Program-made: the position numbers and the translations under genes | NCBI GenBank assembly: GCA_050618055.1 | Contig: JBNLVK010000096.1 | Span: forward strand, 1-8,157 | Length of the DNA: 8,157 nucleotides | Direction: 5' to 3' | Origin: CALDCK01 sp050618055 | Lineage (GTDB): Bacteria; Myxococcota_A; UBA9160; SMWR01 | In this document: positions 1 through 6,379 of the stretch, piece by piece | How positions within the stretch are numbered: position 1 is the first letter of the stretch | Layout: each line of letters starts with the position of its first letter | Notes under the pieces: model-generated | Seen by the model: only the letters and a program-made list of their open reading frames with translations | Told to the model about the DNA's origin: nothing | Database searches by the model: none

Positions 1-437
1 GACGCCACCCGGCCCGCCTCGCCGCCGACCGCGCCGCTGGCCAGGGCGGCGCGGCCGCGGGCGGTCAGCGCCCAGGCCCGTACCAGCCGCGGCGCGCTGC
101 CGGCGGGCAGGGCGGTGGCCAGCGCCAGGCCGATCGGACACAGGCATTCCTCGGCGGCGTCGCGTAGCATGCGGAGCATCGTCTCCGAGAGGACCGGTTC
201 GGCGTCGAGCACGCGCAGGACGGTGCGGAGATCCCCCTCGAACGCGGCTGCCTCTGCGCGCTCCACGATGACCCCGGTCAGCTGGCGCTCGCGGAAGGGC
301 ACCAGCACGCGGCAGCCCGGGCGGATCTCGGCCGCCAGCGAGGCCGGCGCCGCGTAGTCGAAGAGGCGGTCGATGGGAACCGGAAGCGCCACGCGCGCGA
401 CACGGGCTTCCGGTGTCGCGAACAGGGGGGCGGTCAT
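1..437 (-). CDS. priA: Primosomal protein N' (PriA), N-terminal part, cut by window edge
   Basis: An open frame with no stop runs from an ATG at 435-437 on the minus strand off the left edge, giving 145 codons. The protein opens MTAPLFATPEARVARVALPV, followed by a PIDRLFDY segment, GCRVLVPFRERQLTGVIVE, RVLDAEPVLSE and CPIGLALATALPAG. This is the order of motifs in the PriA N-terminal 3'-DNA-binding domain (compare VALPVPLPRTFDY, GCRVRVPFG, VLDSEPVF and HPIGDVLFHALP in E. coli PriA, from memory). PriA is a superfamily 2 helicase that recognises stalled forks and reloads the replisome. The helicase and zinc-binding parts lie outside the window. The gene is divergent from the methyltransferase-like gene across 46 bp. 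No Shine-Dalgarno precedes the start, and a TACAAT box lies 6 nt upstream, so the mRNA may be leaderless. The identification is strong; the start is likely but not proven. Confidence 0.93.
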   Translation of the reverse strand, partial: MTAPLFATPEARVARVALPVPIDRLFDYAAPASLAAEIRPGCRVLVPFRERQLTGVIVERAEAAAFEGDLRTVLRVLDAEPVLSETMLRMLRDAAEECLCPIGLALATALPAGSAPRLVRAWALTARGRAALASGAVGGEAGRVA

Positions 438-443
438 GGAGCG

Positions 444-449
444 ATTGTA
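444..449 (-). promoter_or_regulatory. Candidate -10 box of priA
   Basis: On the minus strand this reads TACAAT, five of six matches to the sigma70 -10 consensus, in an otherwise very GC-rich 46-bp gap. Six bases separate it from the priA ATG, which would place the transcription start at or next to the A of the start codon. No convincing -35 box is visible 16-18 bp further upstream. Confidence 0.4.
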
Positions 450-483
450 CGCGCGGCGGCGCACTCGGCGAGGGCAGGGCTGA

Positions 484-1176
484 ATGACCCGGAACCGCGT
501 GCTCGTACGACAGGGTCGGCAGGGCCGTTCGCTGCGCGTCGACGGTACCCACGCGTCGCTCTACAGGCCGGGGCGCGCGACCACCGGCTCGGTGTGGGAC
601 GCGCTGGCGGTGCCGCTGGTCTGGCTGCCGCGGCGTCGGGACGCGTCGGTGCTGATCCTGGGGCTCGGCGGCGGCAGCGCCGCCCGGCTGGTGCGCGCCG
701 TCTCGCCGCGTGCGCGCATCGTCGGCATCGAGCGCAGCGCCGAGGTGATCCGCGCGGCGCGGCGCTGGTTCGATCTCGACGCGCTCGGCGTCGACGTCCA
801 CTGCGCCGACGCCCGCCGCTTCCTCGCCCGCTCGCGCGCCCACTTCGACGTGGTGATCGAGGACGTCTTCATCGGCACCGAGCGCACCGTGCGCAAGCCG
901 CAGTGGATGATCGAGGGCGGCTTGGCCGCCGCCGCGCGCCGCTTGCGCCCCGGCGGCCTGCTCGTCTCGAACTCGATCGACGAGACCCGCGAGGTGGCCC
1001 GCGAGATGCGCCGTCACTTCCCCGCGCTGGTGCGCATCGACGTGGACGGCTTCGACAACCGGGTGCTGGTCGGAGGGCCGCGGGGACTGTCGGGCCGCGG
1101 GCTGCGTTCGGCGGTCGCCGCCCACCCGCTGCTCGCCGAGACCCGCGAGCACCTGACCTTCCGGAAGGTGCCGTGA
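484..1176 (+). CDS. Spermidine-synthase-fold SAM-dependent methyltransferase-like protein
   Basis: This 230-residue protein has a class I SAM-binding Rossmann fold. Motif I is VLILGLGGGSAA (about 57-67), the acidic end of strand 2 is IVGIER (E83), DA is at 109-110, and the strand-4 motif is FDVVIEDVFIG (121-131), followed by LRPGGLLVSNS. The spacing resembles polyamine aminopropyltransferases (SpeE-like), but the N-terminal beta domain is short or absent and the VDSxDP catalytic motif is replaced by IEDVFIG. True spermidine synthesis is therefore doubtful, and the substrate cannot be assigned. There is no signal peptide or membrane segment, so it is probably cytosolic. The ATG at 484 has purine-rich sequence (AGGGCAGGG) just upstream. 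It is the only plus-strand gene: divergent from priA and convergent with the hydrolase, with 7 bp between the stops. The fold is confident, the role unknown. Confidence 0.85.
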   Translation: MTRNRVLVRQGRQGRSLRVDGTHASLYRPGRATTGSVWDALAVPLVWLPRRRDASVLILGLGGGSAARLVRAVSPRARIVGIERSAEVIRAARRWFDLDALGVDVHCADARRFLARSRAHFDVVIEDVFIGTERTVRKPQWMIEGGLAAAARRLRPGGLLVSNSIDETREVAREMRRHFPALVRIDVDGFDNRVLVGGPRGLSGRGLRSAVAAHPLLAETREHLTFRKVP

Positions 1177-1193
1177 TCGCGGTCTAGTGACCG
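1156..1193. terminator. Palindromes at a convergent gene junction, possible weak bidirectional terminator
   Basis: ACCTTCCGGAAGGT (1156-1169) is a perfect 14-bp palindrome covering the last codons of the methyltransferase-like gene. CGGTC-TAGT-GACCG (1180-1193) is a 5-bp stem spanning the stop of the convergent hydrolase. No T-tract follows on either strand, so intrinsic termination is uncertain. Confidence 0.25.
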
Positions 1194-1993
1194 TCCTCCA
1201 GGAACTGGAGCACGGTGCGGTTGAAGCTCTCGACCGCCTCGACCATCACCAGGTGGGCGGCCTGGCTGAGCGTCGCCAGGCGCGCGTCGGCGAGCCCGGT
1301 GGTCAGCTCCAGGGCCAGCTTGGGCGGGGTGAGCAGGTCGGCGCCGCCGCTCACCACCAGCGCCGGCGCCGCGATCTTCGGCAGCCGGGTGCGGGTGTCG
1401 TGGGCCAGGCAGGCCTCGCACTGGAGCGCGAACACCTCGGCCGAGAGCGGCGCGCCGTCGCGCGTGAAGAACTCGACCATGGCGTCGATCAGGTCGGTCT
1501 GCTCGATGGTGGCGTCGTGGGCGGTCCAGAGCAGGCGGTCGCGCACCAGCGTCTCGAGCGACGCGCCGCCGCGCGCCAGGTCGATCCAGTGCTGGAGCAG
1601 CAGCCGGCGCTTGGCGTCGGCCCGGGCGTAGCTGCCGACCAGCACCAGGCGCGAGACGCGGTCGGCGTGCCGCAGCGCCAGCTCCTGGGCGACCATCCCG
1701 CCCATGAAGGCGCCCAGCACGTCGGCCTTCGGAATCGAGAGCGCCGACAGGAAGGCGTCGAGCGTGTCGGCCAGGTCGGCGGTCGAGAAGGCGCCGTCGT
1801 AGGCCTCGCTCTGGCCCACGCCGGGGTAGTCGAAGATGACCGTCGTCCGGTCCTTCGAGAACTCGGGCACCTGCAACGGCAGCCAGCCCTGACACGATCC
1901 GCCGACGCCCATGGCGAGCACGAGCGGAGTGCCGGCATGGTTGCCGTGGGACTCGTAGTAGAGCTTCCGGCCCTGTACGTCGATGTGGGGCAC
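1184..1993 (-). CDS. Alpha/beta-hydrolase-fold protein lacking the nucleophile serine
   Basis: The protein has 269 residues and starts at a GTG (1991-1993); an in-frame TAG lies just upstream. The fold is clear: AMGVGGSCQGW as oxyanion-hole loop (27-37), FDYPGVGQSE (54-63), the elbow region ADVLGAFMGGMVAQELA (90-106), the acid D219 in VVSGGADLLTPP, and H247 in SQAAHLVMVE. This is the layout of haloperoxidase / esterase / 3-oxoadipate-enol-lactonase type enzymes, where the elbow normally reads GHSMGG or GASMGG. Here it reads GAFMGG, so the nucleophile position (residue 96, codon TTC at 1706-1708) is Phe while acid and histidine remain. By family logic it should lack standard serine-hydrolase activity; it could be a binding protein, a cofactor-independent variant or a recent mutant. 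There is no signal peptide. Its leader abuts the inverted-repeat region. The substrate is unknown. Confidence 0.85.
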   Translation of the reverse strand: MPHIDVQGRKLYYESHGNHAGTPLVLAMGVGGSCQGWLPLQVPEFSKDRTTVIFDYPGVGQSEAYDGAFSTADLADTLDAFLSALSIPKADVLGAFMGGMVAQELALRHADRVSRLVLVGSYARADAKRRLLLQHWIDLARGGASLETLVRDRLLWTAHDATIEQTDLIDAMVEFFTRDGAPLSAEVFALQCEACLAHDTRTRLPKIAAPALVVSGGADLLTPPKLALELTTGLADARLATLSQAAHLVMVEAVESFNRTVLQFLEDGH

Positions 1994-2005
1994 GGCGTCA
2001 TTCTA

Positions 2006-2085
2006 CTGGAACTTCGCTCGCCTTCGGCTCGCTGCGCGCCCGCCCTTGGCGGGCTTGCGGGGGGCTTGGCGGACGCGAGTTCCAG
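2006..2085. repeat. 80-bp unit bounded by an 8-bp inverted repeat, with internal hairpin
   Basis: CTGGAACT at 2006-2013 is matched by its exact reverse complement AGTTCCAG at 2078-2085. Inside lies a perfect 7-bp stem with a 3-nt loop (GCCCGCC-CTT-GGCGGGC, 2038-2054). The unit ends 13 bp from the GTG of the hydrolase gene, so it forms most of that gene's proximal leader. Confidence 0.45.
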
Positions 2086-2193
2086 GCGGTCAGCCCTTCC
2101 GCGCGGAGGCAGGCGGGTGGGCGGCCGCGACGACCCGCGGTGCGACACCCACGCCGCATCCCGGGCGGAGGTCGGTCGCGGACGGGCCGGCGC
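2011..2193 (+). repeat. Left copy of an inverted, diverged repeat of about 185 bp
   Basis: Read as reverse complement, this copy matches 2276-2461 in five collinear blocks. The outer arm 2011-2060 pairs with 2411-2461 with about one mismatch plus one small indel region. Smaller blocks follow in the same order: GCGGAcGCGAG near 2069, TCAGCCC at 2090-2096, GGAGGCAGG at 2105-2113 and CGACGA at 2128-2133. The inner arm 2174-2193 is a perfect 20-bp match. Its outer part is a tandem of GCGAGCCGAAG / GCGAGCGAAG on the minus strand. Confidence 0.65.
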
Positions 2194-2275
2194 CCCCCTG
2201 GCTCGACGCCAACGCACGTATCGGGCCCGCCGCCAGCCCTCCACCCGACACGGGCGCTGACCCGGAGCTACGAGC

Positions 2276-2461
2276 GCGCCGGCCCGTCCGCGACCCGAGT
2301 GCGATCAGTCAACCCCATGCGCACAGCAACCCACGCTCGTCGAGACCGCCAAGGGGCCTGCCTCCGGGCTGAACGCCCGAGAAGCGCGGAGTCCCCTCGC
2401 GCTCCGCGCGCCGCAAGCCCGCCAAAGGCGGGCGCGCAGCGAGCCGTCAGGCGAGCGAAGT
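2276..2461 (-). repeat. Right copy of an inverted, diverged repeat of about 185 bp
   Basis: This is the inverted partner of 2011-2193. The inner arm 2276-2295 is the exact reverse complement of 2174-2193. The outer arm 2411-2461 matches the left outer arm and carries the same hairpin with loop AAA instead of CTT (GCCCGCC-AAA-GGCGGGC, 2417-2433). Read towards the hydrolase, this hairpin lies about 70 bp after the mglA stop and could also act as a factor-assisted transcription stop; there is no T-tract after it. Confidence 0.65.
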
Positions 2462-2501
2462 CAAACAGGAAGAAGAGACGCGGCGCAGAAGACCCGGCGG
2501 G

Positions 2502-3092
<591 letters not shown>

Positions 3093-3106
3093 GGGGTGGG
3101 GTCAGC

Positions 3107-3595
3107 TCACAGGGAAAACAGGTTGTCGATGTCGTCGTCGGTGATCTCGGCGAACGGCGTCCCGCCCTGCGAGGTCTCCTGCTCGGTCTTCTTCTGGATC
3201 TCTTCGAAGATCTTCGCCAGCTCGCCGCCCGCCTTCTTGACGCGCAGGCGGACGAGGCCGAGAGAGCTCCGGTCGTCGAAGACCACGACCAGGATGATGC
3301 GCCCGGACACCAGCGTGATGTGCAGATTGTCGCGCTGGCCCTGGTGGAAGTGGACCGGGAAGTCGTCCTCGCCCACCAGCTTGGCCAGGCCGCCGGTGGC
3401 GGCGATGCAGCCCGCGGTGAGCGATGCGAGGCTCGTGGTGTCGATGCCGCGCATCTCGCCGGCCTCGCCGATCAGCTGGCCGTTGCGATCCACCACGAAC
3501 ACGCCCTTGGCATTGGCGTCGCGGACCAGGCGCTCGGAAACGGCGAGGATCTTCCGGTAGTCCTCGTCGTACATCACCAGCTGGGTGTCGCGCAT
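3107..3595 (-). CDS. mglB: MglB, Roadblock/LC7-domain regulator of MglA
   Basis: The protein has 162 residues from the ATG at 3593-3595. It opens MRDTQLVMYDEDYRKILAVS, followed by ANAKGVFVVDRNGQLIGEAG, the IDTTSLASLTAG core (51-62), a GGLAKLVGED loop and SLGLVRLRVKKA. The charged tail FAEITDDDIDNLFSL is typical of MglB. The Roadblock/LC7 fold spans roughly 12-135. MglB dimers bind MglA, act as its GTPase-activating protein and hold it off the lagging pole in Myxococcus. The frame stays open upstream to 3712, but this start was preferred because it reproduces the usual MglB N-terminus (about 160 residues) and has GAGG 9 nt upstream; the upstream extension looks like GC-rich noncoding sequence. 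mglA follows 14 nt after the stop. Confidence 0.95.
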   Translation of the reverse strand: MRDTQLVMYDEDYRKILAVSERLVRDANAKGVFVVDRNGQLIGEAGEMRGIDTTSLASLTAGCIAATGGLAKLVGEDDFPVHFHQGQRDNLHITLVSGRIILVVVFDDRSSLGLVRLRVKKAGGELAKIFEEIQKKTEQETSQGGTPFAEITDDDIDNLFSL

Positions 3596-3621
3596 CCGCA
3601 AGTGCCTCGATAACCGCTCGG

Positions 3622-3650
3622 ATCGTAAGGCCTTCTCTCGCGGAATCCAA
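3622..3650 (-). promoter_or_regulatory. Candidate sigma70 promoter for mglBA
   Basis: On the minus strand TTGGAT (3645-3650) and TACGAT (3622-3627) are separated by exactly 17 bp, matching the -35/-10 consensus at three and four of six positions. A start about 7 nt downstream would leave a leader of roughly 20 nt carrying the GAGG of mglB. The boxes are weak, but the spacing and position in the only sizeable gap of the gene cluster fit. Confidence 0.35.
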
Positions 3651-3671
3651 CCCGCTCGCGAAACGCCCGGC

Positions 3672-3693
3672 AACCCGGCTCCCAAGGCCGGTT
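3672..3693 (-). terminator. Hairpin between the TMTC-like gene and mglB
   Basis: The minus strand reads AACCGGC-CTTGGGA-GCCGGGTT, a 7-bp stem with one bulged G, 41 nt after the stop of the TMTC-like gene. There is no following U-tract, so it is at best a weak or Rho-assisted terminator separating the upstream operon from mglBA. Confidence 0.25.
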
Positions 3694-3734
3694 CGGCGCT
3701 TCGGGCCCCCACCTTGAGCAGAGTGTAGGCGGAC

Positions 3735-5453
3735 TCAGCGCAACTGGGGGGCTTTCGCGTGCGCTTCCCGCAGCGCCCGGGCCTCGGCGCGCCAGCGCTC
3801 CGGGGTGCCGGTCAGCGGCGCCGCCTTCTCGTAGGCGTTCGCCGCGCCGGGCAGGTCGCCGGACATGCGCAGCAGGTGGCCCAGCGTGATCCAGTCGCGG
3901 GACGAGTCCGGGTAGAGACGGACCGCCTCCTGGTAGTGGGCGAGGGAGCCGGCCAGGTCGCCCTGGGCGACCAGCGCCCGCCCCAGGGCCTCGCGGGCGG
4001 TCCGCAGCTCGGGAATGACGGCCAGGGCGGCGCGGTAGTGGGGGATCGCCTGCTCGGTGCGCCCCTCGTTCGACAGCGTGTTGGCCAGGTTCACGTGGGC
4101 GCGGGCCATGCCCGGGTGGATCGCCAGCGCGCTCTCGTAGTGGTAGATGGCCTCCTCGATCCGGCCGCGCTTCTTCAGCGTGTTGGCCAGGTTGAAGTGC
4201 ATCGAGAAGTTGGCGTCGGTCACGCGCACGGCGTGTCGAAACAGCGTTTCGCTGCTGCGCCAGACCTGGATCTGGCTGCGCGCCGTGTCGGCCAGCCCCA
4301 CGACCAGGGCCGCTCCCGCCGCGGCCGCCAGAAGCTGGAGCGGTCGGCCGCGGCCGCGCAGCAGCCGGGCCACGGCGTGGGCCGCGACGGCGTAGATGCC
4401 GAGGGCGGGCAGGTAGGCGTAGCGATCCGCCATGGCCTGGTTGCCCACCTGGACCAGTCCCAGCACCGGCAGCAGCGTGATCCAGTACCAGGCGACGCCG
4501 ACCGCCAGCGGCGTGCTGCGGCTGCGCCACACCACGGCGAGCACGCCCAGCCAGAACGCCGCCGCCCCGCCCACTTCGAGCGCCGAGTGGGGGGTGCCGC
4601 CGGGCAGGTTCGGGTGCGGGTAGAAGGCGGCCAGCTTCACCGGCCAGAGGAGCTTCCCCAGGTAGAGGACGCTGGCGACCAGCGCGTTCGCCACGCGCGG
4701 GGCGAGCGGCAGGGCGTCGAGCTCGCGGATCGCGCCGCCCCGGTCCTGCACCAGCAGGGTGATGGCGATCGAGGTCAGCGCCAGCGTGAACCAGGGAACG
4801 AGCTGGATCGCGTCCTGGCGCAGCGGAACCGGCGCGAGCCCCGCCGCGTGGCGGTGGAGCCGGCGCAGCAGCAGCGCCACGAAGGGCAGCGACACCAGCA
4901 TGGGCTTGGTCATCAGCCCCAGGGCGAACAGCGCCAGGGCCAGGAAGTCGCGGCTCCGCTCGCCGCGGCGCAGGTCGGCCATGTGGCACCACAGGGCGGC
5001 GAAGGCGAAGGTGCTGCTCAGCAGACCCTTGCGCTCCGAGACCCAGGCCACGCTCTCGACGTGGATCGGGTGCACCGCCAGCAGTGCCGCGACGCAGGCG
5101 GGCCGGAGCGTGTCGCCCAGCGTCGCGCGCAGCGCCATGAACAGCAGCACCACGTTGGCGGCGTGCAGCAGCAGGTTCGTGGTGTGGTGGCCGCCGCCGT
5201 CGCGGGCGTACAGGCTCGTGTCGAGCATGTGCGAGATCCAGGTGATCGGCGACCAGTTGGCGTCCCAGACCGAGCTGAAGGCCAGCGCGATGCCCGTCCA
5301 GCTGATCCCGCCCCGCACGGCCGGGTTCGCCAGCACGCGGATGTCGTCGTCGTAGTCGACGAACGGGAAGTGGGTGATCGGCGCGTACAGCCAGCCGGCC
5401 AGCGCCGCCAGCGCCACTGCCGTGCACAGCGTGATGACGGAGTCGCGACTCAC
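3735..5453 (-). CDS. TMTC-like multi-pass membrane glycosyltransferase with C-terminal TPRs
   Basis: The protein has 572 residues from a GTG (5451-5453) that overlaps the recR stop as GTGA. The N-terminal two thirds is hydrophobic and multi-pass. After a first membrane segment (about 5-25) comes the acidic loop FVDYDDDIRVLANPAV (31-46). Further motifs are NWSPITWISHMLD (66-78), GHHTTNLLLHAANVVLLF (88-105), HPIHVESVAWVSERKGLLS (128-146), MTKPMLVSLP (181-190), YPHPNLP (278-284) and MADRYAYLPALGI (341-353). About four TPRs follow (roughly 414-549; NLANTLKKRGRIEEAIYHYE). This is the GT-C architecture of TMTC-type O-mannosyltransferases and their bacterial homologues, in which the acidic first loop is expected to be catalytic and the sugar donor lipid-linked. 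The acceptor is unknown. An Asp common after ERK in relatives is Gly here (residue 143). It probably acts at the inner membrane, TPRs outward. Confidence 0.88.
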   Translation of the reverse strand: MSRDSVITLCTAVALAALAGWLYAPITHFPFVDYDDDIRVLANPAVRGGISWTGIALAFSSVWDANWSPITWISHMLDTSLYARDGGGHHTTNLLLHAANVVLLFMALRATLGDTLRPACVAALLAVHPIHVESVAWVSERKGLLSSTFAFAALWCHMADLRRGERSRDFLALALFALGLMTKPMLVSLPFVALLLRRLHRHAAGLAPVPLRQDAIQLVPWFTLALTSIAITLLVQDRGGAIRELDALPLAPRVANALVASVLYLGKLLWPVKLAAFYPHPNLPGGTPHSALEVGGAAAFWLGVLAVVWRSRSTPLAVGVAWYWITLLPVLGLVQVGNQAMADRYAYLPALGIYAVAAHAVARLLRGRGRPLQLLAAAAGAALVVGLADTARSQIQVWRSSETLFRHAVRVTDANFSMHFNLANTLKKRGRIEEAIYHYESALAIHPGMARAHVNLANTLSNEGRTEQAIPHYRAALAVIPELRTAREALGRALVAQGDLAGSLAHYQEAVRLYPDSSRDWITLGHLLRMSGDLPGAANAYEKAAPLTGTPERWRAEARALREAHAKAPQLR

Positions 5454-6049
5454 TCGATCGCGCGGCGGTTTTCGATGCAGATGCCGACGGTCACGTGGTC
5501 GGCGTACTCGAGGTCGCCGCCGAGCGGCATGCCGAAGGCGATGCGGGTGAGCCGCACGCCGGTCCCGCGCAGGCGGTCGGAGAGGAAGTGGGCGGTGGCG
5601 TCGCCCTCGGCGTTCGGGTTGGTGGCGAACACCACCTCCGTCAGGCCTCCCTCGCGCACCCGTTTCTCCAGCTCGGCCACCCGCAGCTCGCCCGGGCCCA
5701 CGCCGTCGATCGGCGCGAACGCCCCGCCCAGCACGTGGTAGAGGCCGCGGTAGCGCCCGCTCTTCTCGATCGCCGCCAGGTCGGCCGGCTCCTCCACCAC
5801 GCACAGCAGGCGCGTGTCGCGCTGCGGGTCGCGGCAGATGGCGCAGGGCGAGCGGTCGGTCAGGTCGAAGCACTGCTCGCAGAGCACGGTCTCGCGCTTC
5901 AGCCGGCCGATGGCGTCGGCCAGCTCGGCCACCGCCGCGTCGCTGCTGCCGAGCAGGTGGAAGGCCAGGCGCTGGGCCGACTTCTCGCCGATGCCGGGCA
6001 GCCGCTTCAGGCTCGCCACCAGTCGTTCGATCGGAGGTGTCGAGCGCAT
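5450..6049 (-). CDS. recR: Recombination mediator protein RecR
   Basis: The 199-residue protein is a full-length match to the RecR family (about 200 residues). It has the helix-hairpin-helix region LVASLKRLPGIGEKSAQRLA (10-29), the C4 zinc finger with Cys57, Cys60, Cys69 and Cys72 (CEQC and CAIC), and a Toprim domain from about 80 (LLCVVEEPADLAAIEKSGRY, then VVFATNPNAEGDATA at 139-153). The conserved tail is RIAFGMPLGGDLEYADHVT. RecR works with RecO (and RecF) to load RecA on SSB-coated gaps. The ATG at 6047-6049 lies 3 nt after the ybaB stop, without a strong ribosome binding site, so translation is probably coupled. Its own stop overlaps the next start. Linkage to dnaX and ybaB is the common bacterial arrangement. 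Confidence 0.97.
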   Translation of the reverse strand: MRSTPPIERLVASLKRLPGIGEKSAQRLAFHLLGSSDAAVAELADAIGRLKRETVLCEQCFDLTDRSPCAICRDPQRDTRLLCVVEEPADLAAIEKSGRYRGLYHVLGGAFAPIDGVGPGELRVAELEKRVREGGLTEVVFATNPNAEGDATAHFLSDRLRGTGVRLTRIAFGMPLGGDLEYADHVTVGICIENRRAIE

Positions 6050-6052
6050 GCG

Positions 6053-6379
6053 CTAGCTGCTGCCGTCTCCGCCGAACACCGGAAGCGAGGTCGAGACGGC
6101 CGCCATCTCCTGCTGGATCACCTGCTGCGCGTTGGTGAGCGCCGCGTTCACGGCGGCGGCGACCAGGTCCTGGAGCATCTCGCGATCGCCCGAGGCGTAC
6201 AGCTCCGGCTCCACCCGGATCTCCAGCACGCGCAGTGCACCGCTCACCACGGCGGTCACCATGCCGCCGCCGGCGTTGCCCTCGATGCGGCGCACCGCCA
6301 GCTCGCGCTGGATCTCGCCCAGCTTCTCCTGCGCCTCGCGGGCCTTCTCGAGCAGCGCGCCCAGGTCCGGCTGGCTCAC
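6053..6379 (-). CDS. ybaB: YbaB/EbfC family nucleoid-associated protein
   Basis: The protein has 108 residues from a GTG (6377-6379) overlapping the dnaX TGA by four bases (GTGA). An SD-like run of G lies about 6 nt upstream of the GTG. The protein begins VSQPDLGALLEKAREAQEKL, a long N-terminal helix, followed by the family signature GNAGGGMVTAVVSGALRVLEIRVEPEL (35-61). DREMLQDLVAAAVNAAL comes next, then a short tail, VFGGDGSS. YbaB/EbfC proteins are small DNA-binding dimers of the nucleoid, almost always encoded between dnaX and recR, as here. The size is typical (about 105-110). The start follows from the family N-terminus: the frame is open far upstream, but only as a shadow of dnaX. Confidence 0.95.
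   Translation of the reverse strand: MSQPDLGALLEKAREAQEKLGEIQRELAVRRIEGNAGGGMVTAVVSGALRVLEIRVEPELYASGDREMLQDLVAAAVNAALTNAQQVIQQEMAAVSTSLPVFGGDGSS

Larger units (their letters stand above)
1994..2501. other. 508-bp gene-free region between mglA and the hydrolase gene
   Basis: Open frames crossing this stretch are low-complexity, Arg/Pro/Ala-rich readings of GC-rich DNA with no recognisable domain. No tRNA T-loop or anticodon-arm pattern was found. Most of the region (2011-2461) is accounted for by two inverted repeat copies and an 82-bp centre (2194-2275). The centre contains short GC-rich self-complementary runs but nothing I recognise. Confidence 0.7.

Noticed and set aside
1187..2260. Long plus-strand open frame opposite the hydrolase
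   Set aside because: It mirrors the hydrolase frame in GC-rich DNA, is rich in Gln/Arg/Gly/His with no domain, and continues into the repeat region.
2194..2275. tRNA or other known RNA gene in the centre of the inverted repeats
   Set aside because: No T-loop (GGTTCRA) or cloverleaf pairing was found, and the short GC-rich complementarities are expected from composition.
2005..2470. Target-site duplication flanking the inverted repeats (ACTGGA at 2005-2010 versus ACAGGA at 2465-2470)
   Set aside because: The match is imperfect, does not abut both arm ends equally, and is too short to support a transposition claim.
3596..3712. 39-residue N-terminal extension of MglB
   Set aside because: The extension does not resemble any MglB N-terminus, overlaps the candidate promoter and hairpin, and the ATG at 3595 gives the usual length and has a GAGG upstream.
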